A stretch of DNA of 64,000 bases, taken from assembly GCF_900119165.1 (NCBI RefSeq), contig NZ_FPJG01000006.1, positions 372,001 to 436,000 of the forward strand, given 5' to 3'. The translations under genes and the position numbers were made by a program. The notes below the pieces were generated by a model that was not told the origin of the DNA, searched no databases, and was given only the letters and a program-made list of their open reading frames with translations. Origin of the DNA: Amycolatopsis australiensis (GTDB lineage: Bacteria > Actinomycetota > Actinomycetes > Mycobacteriales > Pseudonocardiaceae). Below are positions 49,822-59,944 of the stretch, in pieces. Numbering within the stretch: position 1 is the stretch's first letter; each line of letters starts with the position of its first letter.

Positions 49822-50958
49822 ATGCGCCGCTTGCTCGCCTTCGTCTTGTCACTCTGCGTGGTCGTAACAACACCCATACCCGCCCGCGCTGCTGAGCGTA
49901 AGCAGCTTCTGCCCGGATTTGGCTCCTACGCCCGGCTGATCCGGCTGGAGCACTCCGTCGTCGGACGCGGACGGATCGTCGCCTCGCTCACCAGTGAAGA
50001 CTCCGGTGGCAAGTTCGCTCCGATCATGGAAAGCACCGACGAGGGCGAGTCCTTCCACCAGATCGGCGCCATCCGCGATCCCGACGGCCGGCTCGGGCTG
50101 TGCTGCGGCACGCTCTACGAACTGCCGCAGCGCGTTGGACGGCTTCGGGCCGGCACGCTGCTCTGGGCCGCCTCCTACCGGCAGGACGGCGGGGCCGAGC
50201 GTCGCGTCGGGATCAAGGTCTGGGCCAGCAAGGACGGCGGGCGCTCGTGGACCTTCCTCGCCGAGGCCGCCCGGTCGCACAACATCGACGGCATCTGGGA
50301 GCCCGAGTTCACCGTCGACGCCGGCGGCACCCTCTGGCTCCACTTCGCCGACGAGACGCAGGCGCCGCAGTACGCGCAGGTGCTCAACCGGGTCGCCTCC
50401 ACCGACGGCATCAGCTGGGGCACCAAGCAGCTCACCATGGCGATCCCGCCGGACCGGGTGCGGCCCGGCATGCCGATCATCCGGCGGCTGCCCGACGGCC
50501 GCTACTACTTCGCCTACGAGATCTGCAACTTCCGCGACCGTTACTGCGACCCCTACTTCAAGATCTCGCCCGACGGCGCCAACTGGGGCGACCCGGCCGA
50601 TCCCGGCACCCGCGTCACCACCGCGAACGGCAACTACTTCCAGCACGCGCAGACGATCACCCTGTTCCCCGGCGGCCCGAACGGCGTCCGGATCGTCATG
50701 GTCGGGCAGATCTACACCAACGCCAAGGGCGAGCCGCAGCCGAACAACGGGCAGGTGCTGCTGGCCAACGACGACTTCGGCAGCGGCGACTGGTACGAAC
50801 TGCCCGCGCCCGTGCACATCACCGGCATCTACAACAACTTCTGCCCCAACTACTCCTCGACGCTGCTGCCGGTCGACGACGGCCAGAACGTGCTGGAGAT
50901 CGCGACCGAGTACGACTCCGGCTGCAAGGCCTTCTTCGGCAAGGGACCGGCCTTCTAG
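49822..50958 (+). CDS. Secreted sialidase-like (BNR/Asp-box) protein
   Basis: A 378-residue exported protein. The signal peptide is [20 protein letters not shown] followed by an ARA cleavage site. The mature protein is a six-bladed-propeller type with four Asp-box repeats of form SxDxGxx[25 protein letters not shown] and SPDGANW. Cysteine pairs ([34 protein letters not shown]) suggest disulfides. Classical sialidase catalytic Arg/Tyr/Glu residues cannot be assigned with certainty; it could act on another sugar. ATG 49822 is chosen because GGAGAGGG is upstream. It precedes rmlA by 73 bp. Confidence 0.85.
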   Translation: MRRLLAFVLSLCVVVTTPIPARAAERKQLLPGFGSYARLIRLEHSVVGRGRIVASLTSEDSGGKFAPIMESTDEGESFHQIGAIRDPDGRLGLCCGTLYELPQRVGRLRAGTLLWAASYRQDGGAERRVGIKVWASKDGGRSWTFLAEAARSHNIDGIWEPEFTVDAGGTLWLHFADETQAPQYAQVLNRVASTDGISWGTKQLTMAIPPDRVRPGMPIIRRLPDGRYYFAYEICNFRDRYCDPYFKISPDGANWGDPADPGTRVTTANGNYFQHAQTITLFPGGPNGVRIVMVGQIYTNAKGEPQPNNGQVLLANDDFGSGDWYELPAPVHITGIYNNFCPNYSSTLLPVDDGQNVLEIATEYDSGCKAFFGKGPAF

Positions 50959-51031
50959 TGCTTCCCGATCGGCCCGTCCACCCGGCCCCGTAGGGTGGAC
51001 GGGTCGTGACCACGGACAGGGAGGCAGCCGG

Positions 51032-51913
51032 ATGAAGGGCATCGTGCTGGCCGGAGGCAGCGGGACACGCCTGCACCCGATCACCCAGGCGGTGTCGAAG
51101 CAGCTGCTGCCCGTCTACGACAAGCCGATGGTCTACTACCCGATCTCGGTGCTGATGCTGGCCGGCATCCGGGAGATCCTGATCATCTCCACCCCCGCCG
51201 ACCTGCCGAACTTCCGCAAGCTGCTCGGCAACGGCGACCAGTTCGGCGTCTCGTTCTCCTACGCCGAGCAGCCGAGCCCCAACGGGCTGGCCGAGGCCTT
51301 CCTGATCGGCGCGGACTTCATCGGCGGCGACGACGTCGCGCTCGTGCTCGGCGACAACATCTTCTACGGCCAGGGCTTCTCCGGCCGGCTGCAGGCCGCG
51401 GTCCGCGACCTCGACGGCTGTGTGCTGTTCGGCTACCCGGTCAAGGACCCCCAGCGCTACGGCGTCGGCGAGGTCGACGCGGACGGCAAGCTGCTGACCA
51501 TCGAGGAGAAGCCGGCCAAGCCGCGGTCGAACAAGGCGATCACCGGGCTGTACTTCTACGACAACCAGGTCGTCGACATCGCCCGTTCGCTGACGCCGTC
51601 GGCGCGCGGCGAGCTGGAGATCACCGACGTCAACCTCGCGTACGTCCGCCAGGACCGCGCGTCGCTGGTCGACCTCGGGCGCGGGTTCGCCTGGCTCGAC
51701 ACCGGCACGCACGACTCGCTGCTCGAAGCCGGCCAGTTCGTGCAGGTGCTGGAGCACCGCACCGGCGTGCGCATCGCGTGCCTGGAGGAGATCGCGCTGC
51801 GGATGGGCTTCATCGACGCCGACGAGTGCTACGCGCTGGGCGAGAAGCTGGCGAAGTCCGGCTACGGCGACTACGTGAAGGCAGTCGCCGTAGCCGCGGG
51901 CGCTTCGGCCTAG
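51032..51913 (+). CDS. rmlA: Glucose-1-phosphate thymidylyltransferase
   Basis: A 293-residue nucleotidyltransferase that makes dTDP-glucose from glucose-1-phosphate and dTTP, the first step to dTDP-rhamnose and other deoxysugars. The NTP-binding signature is [20 protein letters not shown], followed by [31 protein letters not shown] and [20 protein letters not shown]; length and C-terminus fit the short RmlA form. GGGAGG lies upstream of the ATG. rmlB, C and D are not adjacent. The stop overlaps a convergent monooxygenase gene by 4 bp. Confidence 0.96.
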   Translation: MKGIVLAGGSGTRLHPITQAVSKQLLPVYDKPMVYYPISVLMLAGIREILIISTPADLPNFRKLLGNGDQFGVSFSYAEQPSPNGLAEAFLIGADFIGGDDVALVLGDNIFYGQGFSGRLQAAVRDLDGCVLFGYPVKDPQRYGVGEVDADGKLLTIEEKPAKPRSNKAITGLYFYDNQVVDIARSLTPSARGELEITDVNLAYVRQDRASLVDLGRGFAWLDTGTHDSLLEAGQFVQVLEHRTGVRIACLEEIALRMGFIDADECYALGEKLAKSGYGDYVKAVAVAAGASA

Positions 51914-53220
51914 AACAGCTGCTCGCGCAGCGTCGTCCCGGTGTACTCGGTGCGGAACACGCCGCGCTCCTGCAGCAGCGGCACGACCTTCTCGACGAAC
52001 TCGTCGAGCCCGGTGGGCGTCAGGTGCGGCACCAGGACGAACCCGTCGGCCGCGTCGGACTGCACGTACTCGTCGATCGTCGAAGCGATCGTCGACGGGG
52101 TTCCGACGAACTGCTGGCGCGCGGTGACCTCGATCACCAGCTCGCGGATCGACAGCTTCTTCTCCTCGGCGATCGCCCGCCAGCGCTGCGCCACGGCCAG
52201 GGGGTCCTTCTCGTGCCGGACGCGGCCCCAGGTCAGCGGCTCGGCGTCCGGGTCGGGGTCGATCTCGGGCAGCGGCCCGTCCACGTCGTAGTCCGAGAGG
52301 TCGCGGCTCCACACCTGCTCCAGGAACTGGATCGCGGTGGCCGGGCGGACCTGCTGGAGCCGGATCTCGCGCGCGCGTTCCTCGGCTTCGGCGTCGGTGT
52401 CGCCGAGGACGAACGTCGCGGCCGGCATGATCAGCAGGTCGCCGTACTCGCGGCCGTACGTCGCCAGCCGGCGCTTGACGTCGTGGAAGAACGCCTGGCC
52501 GTCCTCGAGGGTGCCGTGCCTGCTGAAGATAACGTCGGCGGCCTTCGCGGCGAACTCGCGGCCTTCGTCGGAGTCGCCGGCCTGGATGACGATCGGCTGT
52601 CCCTGCGGGGTCCGCGGCAGCGTGAACTCGCCGTGGATGTCGAACTGCGGTCCCCGGTGGACGAACTTGCCGGGGTCGCGGGCGAAGACGCCGTTCTCCT
52701 TGTCCCCCACCAGCGTGCCCGGCTGCCAGCTGTCCCACAGCTCGCGCACGGTGGCCAGGAACTCCTCGGCGCGGGCGTACCGGTCCTCCCGCTTGAGGAA
52801 GCCGCCGCGCCGGAAGTTCTGGCCGGTCCAGGCGTCCGGCGACGTCACGACGTTCCACGCCGCGCGCCCGCCGGAGAGGTGGTCGATGGTCGCGACCTGG
52901 CGGGCGACCTCGTAGGGCTCGTTGAACGTCGACGAGAGCGTCCCGGCCAGGCCGAGGTGGGTGGTGACGGCGGACAGCGCGGCCAGCACGGTGGTCGTGT
53001 TGGGCCGCCCGACGACGTCGGAGTCGAGGATCTTGCCCGCGTGCTCGCGCAGGCGGAGGCCCTCGGCGAGGAAGAGGAAGTCGAACTTGCCGCGCTCGGC
53101 GGTGCGCGCCAGGTGCTCGAAGGACGCGAAGTCGATCTGGCTGCCCGACGCCGGGTCGCTCCACACCGTCGTGTTGTTGACGCCGGGGAAGTGCGCGGCG
53201 AGCTTGATCTGCTTGGTCAT
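51910..53220 (-). CDS. NtaA/SnaA/DszA-type flavin monooxygenase
   Basis: A 436-residue FMNH2-dependent monooxygenase of the nitrilotriacetate/dibenzothiophene-sulfone subfamily. Typical segments are [80 protein letters not shown] text near residue 155 and [20 protein letters not shown]. It is preceded 1 bp upstream by a second luciferase-like gene. A flavin reductase, normally the partner, is not in the window. The substrate is probably a sulfur- or amine-containing xenobiotic by family, not by direct evidence. Confidence 0.9.
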   Translation of the reverse strand: MTKQIKLAAHFPGVNNTTVWSDPASGSQIDFASFEHLARTAERGKFDFLFLAEGLRLREHAGKILDSDVVGRPNTTTVLAALSAVTTHLGLAGTLSSTFNEPYEVARQVATIDHLSGGRAAWNVVTSPDAWTGQNFRRGGFLKREDRYARAEEFLATVRELWDSWQPGTLVGDKENGVFARDPGKFVHRGPQFDIHGEFTLPRTPQGQPIVIQAGDSDEGREFAAKAADVIFSRHGTLEDGQAFFHDVKRRLATYGREYGDLLIMPAATFVLGDTDAEAEERAREIRLQQVRPATAIQFLEQVWSRDLSDYDVDGPLPEIDPDPDAEPLTWGRVRHEKDPLAVAQRWRAIAEEKKLSIRELVIEVTARQQFVGTPSTIASTIDEYVQSDAADGFVLVPHLTPTGLDEFVEKVVPLLQERGVFRTEYTGTTLREQLF

Positions 53221-53221
53221 C

Positions 53222-54316
53222 TCAGGCTCCCGGGGTGACGGCGTAGGAGTTGACGGCCCGGCCCAGCCCGAGGTGCTCCCGCAGCGTCGCGCCACGGTAG
53301 CCGTCCCGGAACGCGCCGGCCGCGCGCAGCAGCGGGACGACCTCGCCGGCGAGCAGGTCGAGGTCGTCCGGCAGGACGGCGGGCCGCAGGTGGAAGCCGG
53401 CGACGCCGGTTTCGGCCGCCCAGCGCGGCAGCTCGGCCGCCAGCTGGGCGGGTGTGCCGGTGAAGGAGAGCCCGGCGGGCTCGAACGACGTCAGCGCGTC
53501 GAGCCGGCGCCGGCGGTCGCGGGCGCTCTGCTCGGTCTCGGCCAGCACGATCGACACCGTCGCGAGGACCTTCGCGCCGGGGAACCGGGTGACCGCGGCG
53601 CCCACCGCGTCCAGGTGGTCCGCCCGCGTGATGACCACGTCGGCGCCGACCGCGTGCGGCGAGTCGCCGTAGACGGCGGTCACCGGGTGTCCCTGCGGCG
53701 GCCGCGGCGTGATCGACGGGCCCTTGACGCTGAAGAAGCGCCCCTCGAAGTCGACGTAGTGCAGCTTTTCCCGGTCGATGAACCGGCCGGTGGCGGCGTC
53801 GCGGATGATCGCGTCGTCCTCCCAGCTGTCCCACAACCGGGTGATGACGTCGAGGACCTCGGCGGTCTCGGCCTCGCCGTCCTCCGGCGAAGGAGCCGGG
53901 CGACGGCCGAAGTGCGCGGCCTCGGCGTCGGTCAGGGACGGGACCGCCAGCACGCCGGCGCGGCCGCGGCTCGCGTAGTCCAGGGTGGCGACCGACGTCG
54001 AGACGTGGAACGGCTCGGTGTGCGTGGTGGTGACCGTCGGCACCAGGCCGATCCGGCTGGTCACCGGTGCGACGGCGGACAGCGTGAGCAGCGCGTCGAG
54101 ACGCCCGCGCACGACCTCCTCCCCGCCGGACTGCAGCGCCAGGGAGTCGTCGAGAGTGACGAAGTCCAGCGAGGCCGCTTCGGCGAGCTTCGCGTACTTC
54201 AGGTAGTGGCCGGAGGTGAACAGCGCGGCGGGCTCGACCGCGGAGACACGCCACGCGGCCGGGTGGTACCCGGCCCCGTCGATGGCGACGCCCAGGTGCA
54301 GCTGTGCGGAAACCAT
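53222..54316 (-). CDS. LLM-class flavin monooxygenase
   Basis: A 364-residue luciferase-like protein of the same broad family. Segments include LHLGVAIDGAGYHPAAWRVS, YAKLAEAASLDFVTLDDSLA and THTEPFHVSTSVATLDYASR. The C-terminus ends with LREHLGLGRAVNSYAVTPGA. It is the first gene of a two-gene unit with the NtaA-type monooxygenase. A dyad in the leader (CGGGAGTTTTCCCGG, immediately before the start) may affect translation. Substrate is unknown. Confidence 0.88.
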   Translation of the reverse strand: MVSAQLHLGVAIDGAGYHPAAWRVSAVEPAALFTSGHYLKYAKLAEAASLDFVTLDDSLALQSGGEEVVRGRLDALLTLSAVAPVTSRIGLVPTVTTTHTEPFHVSTSVATLDYASRGRAGVLAVPSLTDAEAAHFGRRPAPSPEDGEAETAEVLDVITRLWDSWEDDAIIRDAATGRFIDREKLHYVDFEGRFFSVKGPSITPRPPQGHPVTAVYGDSPHAVGADVVITRADHLDAVGAAVTRFPGAKVLATVSIVLAETEQSARDRRRRLDALTSFEPAGLSFTGTPAQLAAELPRWAAETGVAGFHLRPAVLPDDLDLLAGEVVPLLRAAGAFRDGYRGATLREHLGLGRAVNSYAVTPGA

Positions 54317-54368
54317 GCCGGGAAAACTCCCGCGCCGGAATCCGGATTCCCGCTCCCAGCTGGTGGGA

Positions 54369-55220
54369 TCAGAAGCCGCGGCGGGCTATCTCCTCGAGCC
54401 GAGCGATGCGGTCGGCGATCGGCGGGTGCGTCGAGAACAGCCGGCTCAGGCCCTCGCCGGGCCGGAACGGGTTCGCGATCATCAGGTGCGACTGCGACAC
54501 CAGCTGCGGCTCCGCGACCAGCGGCGCCGCCCGCGTCCCGGCCTCCAGCTTCCGCAGCGCCGAGGCCAGGCCCAGCGGGTCGCCGGTCAGCTCGGCGCCC
54601 GACGCGTCGGCCTGGTACTCCCGCGAACGGCTGACCCCCATCCGGATCACCGCCGCCGCGATCGGGCCGACGAGGACCAGCAGCAAGCTGACCAGCGGGT
54701 TCCCGTCGCGGTTGTTGCCGCCGAAGAACAGCGCGATGTTCGCCAGCACGCTGATCACACTGGCCAGCGCGCCGGCGACGCACGAGATCAGGATGTCTCG
54801 GTTGTAGACGTGGGACAGCTCGTGGCCGAGCACGGCACGTAGCTCGCGCTCGTTCAGCAGGTCGAGGATGCCGGTGGTGCAGCAGACGGCCGCGTGCCGC
54901 GGGTTGCGGCCGGTCGCGAACGCGTTCGGCGCGACGGTCGGGCTCAGGTAGAGCTGCGGCATCGGCTGGCGGGCGGTCTGCGCCAGCTCGCGCACGATCC
55001 GGTACATCGCGGGCTGCTCCACCTCGGACACCGGCCGCGCCCGCATCGCGCGCAGCGCCATCTTGTCCGAGTTGAAGTAGGCGAAGCCGTTCATCCCCAG
55101 TGCGACGACCAGGCCGATGACCAGGGCGCCGCGGCCGAAGAGCCCGCTGATCGCGATGATGATCGCGGACAGCAGGCCGAGCAGGACCGCCGTCTTGAGT
55201 CCGTTCTGGTGCCCGTGCAC
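54369..55220 (-). CDS. htpX: Membrane zinc metalloprotease HtpX
   Basis: A 283-residue M48 protease. Two N-terminal membrane helices (residues 10-50) precede the catalytic helix [12 protein letters not shown] with H133, E134 and H137; another two helices follow, then [15 protein letters not shown], supplying the third zinc ligand. It cuts misfolded membrane proteins. The start is the GTG at 55220, with GGAGG 9 bases upstream; the frame stays open further upstream without family similarity. The gene is monocistronic. Confidence 0.96.
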   Translation of the reverse strand: MHGHQNGLKTAVLLGLLSAIIIAISGLFGRGALVIGLVVALGMNGFAYFNSDKMALRAMRARPVSEVEQPAMYRIVRELAQTARQPMPQLYLSPTVAPNAFATGRNPRHAAVCCTTGILDLLNERELRAVLGHELSHVYNRDILISCVAGALASVISVLANIALFFGGNNRDGNPLVSLLLVLVGPIAAAVIRMGVSRSREYQADASGAELTGDPLGLASALRKLEAGTRAAPLVAEPQLVSQSHLMIANPFRPGEGLSRLFSTHPPIADRIARLEEIARRGF

Positions 55221-55354
55221 GCGCGCTCGCCTCCGTCCGCTCTCGAAGTGGGTTACCCAGTGGAAACAACGCGATCGGGGGACGCGAAGTTCCTTCAGGT
55301 GATGATGGCGCGGGTTAGGCTCGGAAGGCGAGTTGATCACGAGCGGAGGCGCCG

Positions 55355-56323
55355 ATGCGAGGTCGCCCGATACGCCGGCGGGCCGTCTTCGCCCTGGTCA
55401 CGGCGGGTGCCGGGACGCTGGCCCTGCCCGGGGTGGCGCGCGCCGCGGACGTCCGGTCGATCGACCTCGGCGGGGCGCCGGCCGCGGTCGCGGTGAACCC
55501 GGTCACCGGGCTCGCGTACGTCACGGATCCGGAGTCCGGGACGGTCTCGGTGATCGACCCGCGCGGTGCCGCGGCGAGTGCGGTGATCACCGTCGGCGGC
55601 GCGCCGGGCGACGTCGCGGTCGACGCGCGGACGAACCGGGTCTACGTCGCGAACCCGCGGGCCGGGACGGTCGTGGTGCTGGACGGCCGGACCCGCGACC
55701 TGGTGAGCGTGATCGGCGCGGGCGTGGGGGCGTCCGCGCTGGCCGTGGACGAGCAGGCTGACCGCGTCTACGCGGCCAGCGGCACCACCGGCACGCTCGC
55801 CGTGCTCGACGGCGTGAGCTGCACGCTCGCGGCGCTGGTGCCGGGCCCGAAGCCGAGCCTCGGCGGCATCGCCGTCGACCCCGGCCGCAAGCTGGCCTAC
55901 TGCGCGAGCACCGGCACGGACTCGGTCGAGGTGTTCTCGATCGACAGCGGGAAGTTCGTCGCTTCGGTGAAGGTCGGGGCCAAGCCGACGGCCGTCGCGG
56001 TGCACCACGCGAGCGGCACGGTGTACGTGGCGAACTCCGGCATCCATCACATGTCCATTGTGGACGCGGTGACCCACGCCGAGCGCAAGACGGTCTTGCT
56101 GCGCAGCGAAGCGTCGGCGCTGACGGTGCACCAGGGCACGAACACGGTGTACACGAACGGCGGACAGAACGGGATCAGCCGCGTCGACGGCGGCACCGGC
56201 ACGCTGACCGGCGACCTGGCACTGGGCGTCAACCCGGGCGAGGTGGCGATCGACGAGCGCACACGCACGGTGTACGTCACCGATCCCGTGCACGGCCGGG
56301 TGTTCCTCGTCCGGGACTTTTGA
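55355..56323 (+). CDS. Secreted YVTN-type beta-propeller protein
   Basis: A 322-residue exported protein. The N-terminus ([20 protein letters not shown], ending GVARAAD) is a signal peptide with several arginines, possibly Tat-type although the twin-arginine motif is not canonical. The remainder is seven YVTN-like repeats of about 40 residues, e.g. [40 protein letters not shown] and [20 protein letters not shown]. Such propellers bind proteins or surfaces; no catalytic residues are seen. One copy of the palindrome GTCCANNNTGGAC lies in the coding sequence. Confidence 0.88.
   Translation: MRGRPIRRRAVFALVTAGAGTLALPGVARAADVRSIDLGGAPAAVAVNPVTGLAYVTDPESGTVSVIDPRGAAASAVITVGGAPGDVAVDARTNRVYVANPRAGTVVVLDGRTRDLVSVIGAGVGASALAVDEQADRVYAASGTTGTLAVLDGVSCTLAALVPGPKPSLGGIAVDPGRKLAYCASTGTDSVEVFSIDSGKFVASVKVGAKPTAVAVHHASGTVYVANSGIHHMSIVDAVTHAERKTVLLRSEASALTVHQGTNTVYTNGGQNGISRVDGGTGTLTGDLALGVNPGEVAIDERTRTVYVTDPVHGRVFLVRDF
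56053..56065. repeat. Palindrome GTCCANNNTGGAC, copy 3 (inside propeller gene)
   Basis: GTCCATTGTGGAC encodes S-I-V-D with the rare ATT codon in an otherwise GC-ending gene, matching the mceD copy in frame and near-identity. Confidence 0.6.
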
Positions 56324-56363
56324 CCGGGCGGCTGGGGCAACTCCAGGTATACCGTCGGAAACC

Positions 56364-57236
56364 ATGAAACTCGGACTGCAGATTCCCGACTTCACCTGGC
56401 CGAACGGCGCCTCCGCACTGGGCGCCGACCTGGCCGCCGTCGTCCGCACGGCCGACCAGGCGGGCTTCGACTCCATCGCCGTGATGGACCACTTCTTCCA
56501 GATCGGCGCGGTGGGCCCGGTCGAAAACGACATGCTCGAGGCGTACACGACGCTGGGCTTCATCGCGGCGCACACCGAGCGCGCCAAGCTGCTGACGGTG
56601 GTCACCGGCGTGCTGTACCGCCACCCGGGCCTGCTGGCGAAGGCGATCACGACGCTGGACGTGCTGTCCGGCGGCCGCGCGATCCTCGGCATCGGCGCGG
56701 GCTGGAACGAGGAGGAGTCCCGCGGGCTCGGCTTCCCGTTCCCGCCGGTGGCGGAGCGTTTCGAGCTGCTGGAGGAGAACCTCCAGTACGTGCTGCAGAT
56801 GTGGGCGGACGGCGACGGCCCGTTCAAGAGCGAGCACTTCGACGCGACCCGGCTGCTGAACGTGCCGCAGGCCCTGACGAAACCGCACCCCCCGATCATG
56901 ATCGGCGGCGGCGGCGAGAAGAAGACGCTGCGGCTGGTGGCGAAGTACGCCGACCAGTGCAACCTGTTCAACGGCCCGGAGCTGGAACACAAGCTCGAGG
57001 TGCTGAAGCGGCATTGCGAGAACGAAGGCCGCGACTACGGCTCGATCACCAAGACGGTGTACCACATCCTGGACATCGGCGAGGACGGCGCGAAGTCGGC
57101 CGAGCTGGTGGCGGAGCTGGAGCGGCTGAACGGGCTGGGCATCGACGTCGCGCTGGGCGCGGTCCCGCACGTCCACAAGCCGGCGGTACTCGAGAAGTTC
57201 GGCAACGAGGTCATCCCGGCGGCGGAGAAGATCTGA
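56364..57236 (+). CDS. LLM-class F420-dependent oxidoreductase
   Basis: A 290-residue F420-dependent luciferase-like protein. Recognisable segments are MKLGLQIPDFTWPNGASALG, VMDHFFQIGAVGP, ITTLDVLSGGRAILGIGAGW with NEEESRGLGFPFPPVAERFE, and PHPPIMIGGGGEKKTLRLVA. The GAGWNEEE motif is typical of the F420 subfamily. It follows the propeller gene by 40 bp and may be co-transcribed. Substrate is unknown. Confidence 0.92.
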   Translation: MKLGLQIPDFTWPNGASALGADLAAVVRTADQAGFDSIAVMDHFFQIGAVGPVENDMLEAYTTLGFIAAHTERAKLLTVVTGVLYRHPGLLAKAITTLDVLSGGRAILGIGAGWNEEESRGLGFPFPPVAERFELLEENLQYVLQMWADGDGPFKSEHFDATRLLNVPQALTKPHPPIMIGGGGEKKTLRLVAKYADQCNLFNGPELEHKLEVLKRHCENEGRDYGSITKTVYHILDIGEDGAKSAELVAELERLNGLGIDVALGAVPHVHKPAVLEKFGNEVIPAAEKI

Positions 57237-57290
57237 CCTGCCGTCTTGCGCGAGACTCGGCGGCTGAGCGGCGGGTGATCGATTCGTAAC

Positions 57291-57659
57291 TCAGCCGTCC
57301 TTGGCGAAGCGCCTGGTCAGCGCCGCGACGCCGATGCCGGCGACCGCCAGCACGACCCCGAGGACCACCCAGCCCACCAACGCCAGCACCACCCCGGTCG
57401 CCGCGAACAACGCGAACTCCACCAGGAACCGCGCCGGCTCCGGGAGGCGGCGGCGGGCGCGCGGGGCGATGAACAGGCCCCAGATCGCCGCCGCCGCCAC
57501 GGGCAGCAGGACCGCGTCGACGATCGCCAGTGCCACGCCGCCGCCGAGCTGGGTGCCCGCCAGCGCCAGGCCGCCCAGCAGGGCCAGCTCCGTCAGGAAG
57601 CGGACCGTCAGCACCACGCCCGCCACGCCGGTCAGGCGGGGCCCCGTCTCCGAAGTCAT
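57291..57659 (-). CDS. YrdB/DUF2568-type small membrane protein
   Basis: A 122-residue protein with four membrane helices: VLTVRFLTELALLGGLALAG, ALAIVDAVLLPVAAAAIWGL, FLVEFALFAATGVVLALVGW and VVLGVVLAVAGIGVAAL. The block FIAPRARRRLPEPARFLVEF between helices 2 and 3 is the family signature. Function is unknown. It converges on the LLM gene. Confidence 0.85.
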   Translation of the reverse strand: MTSETGPRLTGVAGVVLTVRFLTELALLGGLALAGTQLGGGVALAIVDAVLLPVAAAAIWGLFIAPRARRRLPEPARFLVEFALFAATGVVLALVGWVVLGVVLAVAGIGVAALTRRFAKDG

Positions 57660-57679
57660 CCGGCCAGCCTAGGGCCGAG

Positions 57680-57692
57680 GTCCACTGTGGAC
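57680..57692. repeat. Palindrome GTCCANNNTGGAC, copy 4 (promoter region)
   Basis: GTCCACTGTGGAC lies between the start of the YrdB gene and the sugar operon; it is the reverse complement of copy 1. Confidence 0.6.
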
Positions 57693-57704
57693 GTTACGGG
57701 TCCG

Positions 57705-57730
57705 GGCGAACACGGCGAGTGATGTTCGCC
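57705..57730. promoter_or_regulatory. Inverted repeat upstream of the sugar/glycan operon
   Basis: Perfect 8-bp arms GGCGAACA (57705-57712) and TGTTCGCC (57723-57730) with a 10-bp spacer, about 130 bp before the first gene of the operon. An ATTATC segment that could be a -10 follows within 10 bp. It may be a repressor site or a hairpin. Confidence 0.45.
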
Positions 57731-57858
57731 ACATTATCCCACCTCAGGTTGCGGTTCCGAATCGGTCCACCAGGCCGCCACGCGTCGCTGTAACGACGAT
57801 CCGCCCCTGCTCGACGTGTTAAGCGCACATCGCGACCGCGAGCCAAGGAGCCTGGTAG

Positions 57859-59148
57859 ATGACCACATGTCGACTCTGCGGTTCGACGAACACGGCCGGT
57901 GTTGTCGACCTGGGCGCGACTCCGCCCTGTGAGCGTTTCCTCACCGCCGAGCAGCTCGACGAGCCGGAAGCCACCTTCCCGCTTCACCTCAGAGTGTGCA
58001 CCGACTGCTGGCTCGCCCAGATCCCGCCGCTGATCGACCCCGACGACACCTTCACCGAGTACGCCTACTTCTCGTCCTTCTCGACGTCGTGGGTCGAGCA
58101 CGCGAAGCGCTTCGTCGACGGCGCGGTCGAACGACTCGGGCTCGGCGAGAAGTCCTTCGTCGTCGAGGTCGCGAGCAACGACGGGTACCTGCTCAAGCAC
58201 GTCGTCGGGCACGGGATCCGGTGTCTCGGCGTGGAACCTTCGGTGAACGTCGGGCAGGCGGCGCGTGACGCCGGCGTGCCCACCCTGACGGCGTTCCTCT
58301 CCGAGGAAACCGGCCTGAAAGTGCGCGAGGAGCACGGGCCGGCCGACCTCGTCGCCGCGAACAACGTCTACGCGCACATCCCCGACGTCCTCGGCTTCAC
58401 CAAGGGCCTGCGGGCCCTCGTCGCCGACGACGGCTGGGTCTCCATCGAGGTCCAGCACCTGCTCACGCTGATCGAGAAGAACCAGTACGACACGATCTAC
58501 CACGAGCACTTCCAGTACTACACGGTCGAATCCGCGCGCCGGGCCCTCGCGACCGGCGGCCTGACCGTGGTCGACGTCGAACTGCTGCCGACGCACGGCG
58601 GGTCGATCCGGCTGTGGGCGCGTCCCGCTGAGGCTTTCGAGGGGTTCCGGGCGGCGGAGCCCCCAGCCCGTGGCGAAGCCCCGGTTGTCACAGCGGGCGA
58701 GCCCAGCCAGCGGATGACCGACGTGCTCGCGCGGGAGAAGGCGGCCGGGCTGCACGAGCTGTCCGGGTACACCGAGTTCGCCGAGCGCGTCACCCGCGTG
58801 CGGCTGGACCTGCTGAAGTTCCTGATCGAGGCGCGGGGCGACGGCAAGACCGTCGTCGGCTACGGCGCGCCGGGCAAGGGCAACACGCTGCTCAACCACT
58901 GCGGGATCCGCACGGACCTGCTGGCCTACACCGTCGATCGCAACCCCTACAAGCACGGCCGGTTCACCCCGGGCACCCGGATCCCGGTGCTGCCCCCGGA
59001 GCGCATCGAAGCCGACCGGCCCGACTACGTCCTCGTCCTCCCGTGGAACCTCCGGGAGGAGCTGACCGGACAGCTCTCCTACATCGGTGCGTGGGGCGGA
59101 AAGCTCGTGTTCCCCATTCCCCACCTGGAAATCGTCGAGGTGCAGTGA
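57859..59148 (+). CDS. Sugar C-methyltransferase, zinc-finger type
   Basis: A 429-residue SAM-dependent enzyme of the TylCIII/TcaB9 nucleotide-sugar C-methyltransferase family. The N-terminal zinc domain has C4/C7 (TTCRLCGST), C24, and C47/C50 (RVCTDCW). The SAM domain follows (FVVEVASNDGYLLKHVVGHG, LGVEPSVNVGQAARDAGVPT), with YHEHFQYYTVESARRAL in the middle. The C-terminal domain contains VVGYGAPGKGNTLLNHCGI. It would methylate a keto-sugar nucleotide at carbon. AAGGAG lies 8 bases upstream of the ATG. First gene of the operon. Confidence 0.93.
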   Translation: MTTCRLCGSTNTAGVVDLGATPPCERFLTAEQLDEPEATFPLHLRVCTDCWLAQIPPLIDPDDTFTEYAYFSSFSTSWVEHAKRFVDGAVERLGLGEKSFVVEVASNDGYLLKHVVGHGIRCLGVEPSVNVGQAARDAGVPTLTAFLSEETGLKVREEHGPADLVAANNVYAHIPDVLGFTKGLRALVADDGWVSIEVQHLLTLIEKNQYDTIYHEHFQYYTVESARRALATGGLTVVDVELLPTHGGSIRLWARPAEAFEGFRAAEPPARGEAPVVTAGEPSQRMTDVLAREKAAGLHELSGYTEFAERVTRVRLDLLKFLIEARGDGKTVVGYGAPGKGNTLLNHCGIRTDLLAYTVDRNPYKHGRFTPGTRIPVLPPERIEADRPDYVLVLPWNLREELTGQLSYIGAWGGKLVFPIPHLEIVEVQ

Positions 59149-59149
59149 A

Positions 59150-59944
59150 GTGAAGGTCGTCCTCTTCTGCGGTGGCTACGGGATGCGGATGCGCAACGGC
59201 GCCGCCGACGACGTCCCGAAGCCGATGGCGATGGTCGGTCCGAGACCGCTCATCTGGCACGTGATGCGCTACTACGCGCATTTCGGCCACACCGAATTCA
59301 TCCTCTGCCTCGGCTACGGCGCGTCGCACATCAAGAACTTCTTCCTGAACTACGAGGAAACGGCGTCGAACGACTTCGTCCTCCGCAACGGCAAGCCGGA
59401 GCTGCTGTCGACGGACATCGCGGACTGGACGATCACCTTCGTGCAGACCGGGATCGAGTCGCCGATCGGCGAGCGGCTGCGCCGGGTCCGGCACTACCTC
59501 GACGGCGACGAGATGTTCCTCGCCAACTACGCCGACGTCCTTTCCGACGTGCCGCTGCCGGACATGATCGAGCGGTTCTCGAACTCCGACGCGGGCGCGT
59601 CGATGATGGTCGTCCCGCCGCAGTCGTCGTTCCACTGCGTCGAAATGGACGAAGGCGGCTTGGTCGGCTCGATCACCGCGGTCAGCGAAATGCCGCTGTG
59701 GGAAAACGGCGGCTATTTCGTGCTGCGGCAGGAAGTGTTCGACCACATCCCGGAAAACGGCGACCTGGTCGCCGACGGCTGCGCCGAACTGGCCAAGCGC
59801 GGCCGGCTGCTCGCCTACCCGTACCGCGGTTTCTGGAAGCCGACGGACACGGTCAAGGAGCGGGCGGCCCTCGACAACGCCTACACCCACGGCGAGCGGC
59901 CCTGGGCATTGTGGGAGCACCAGCCAGCGGCGAGCATCGCGTGA
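59150..59944 (+). CDS. Sugar-1-phosphate nucleotidyltransferase, RfbF-like
   Basis: A 264-residue nucleotidyltransferase starting at GTG 59150, 1 base after the previous stop. VKVVLFCGGYGMRMRN is the NTP-binding loop; KPMAMVGPRPLIWHVMRYYA and ILCLGYGASHIKNFFLNYEE resemble glucose-1-phosphate cytidylyltransferase RfbF, and MFLANYADVLSDVPLPDMIE holds the metal-binding aspartate. The C-terminal GFWKPTDTVKERAALDNAY also fits. It probably makes an NDP-sugar for the operon; CTP preference is inferred from similarity. Confidence 0.9.
   Translation: MKVVLFCGGYGMRMRNGAADDVPKPMAMVGPRPLIWHVMRYYAHFGHTEFILCLGYGASHIKNFFLNYEETASNDFVLRNGKPELLSTDIADWTITFVQTGIESPIGERLRRVRHYLDGDEMFLANYADVLSDVPLPDMIERFSNSDAGASMMVVPPQSSFHCVEMDEGGLVGSITAVSEMPLWENGGYFVLRQEVFDHIPENGDLVADGCAELAKRGRLLAYPYRGFWKPTDTVKERAALDNAYTHGERPWALWEHQPAASIA

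Noticed and set aside
54317..54368. Riboswitch upstream of the monooxygenase pair
   Set aside because: Only a short dyad is present; the gap is about 50 bp and no SAM or cysteine-related conserved elements are visible.
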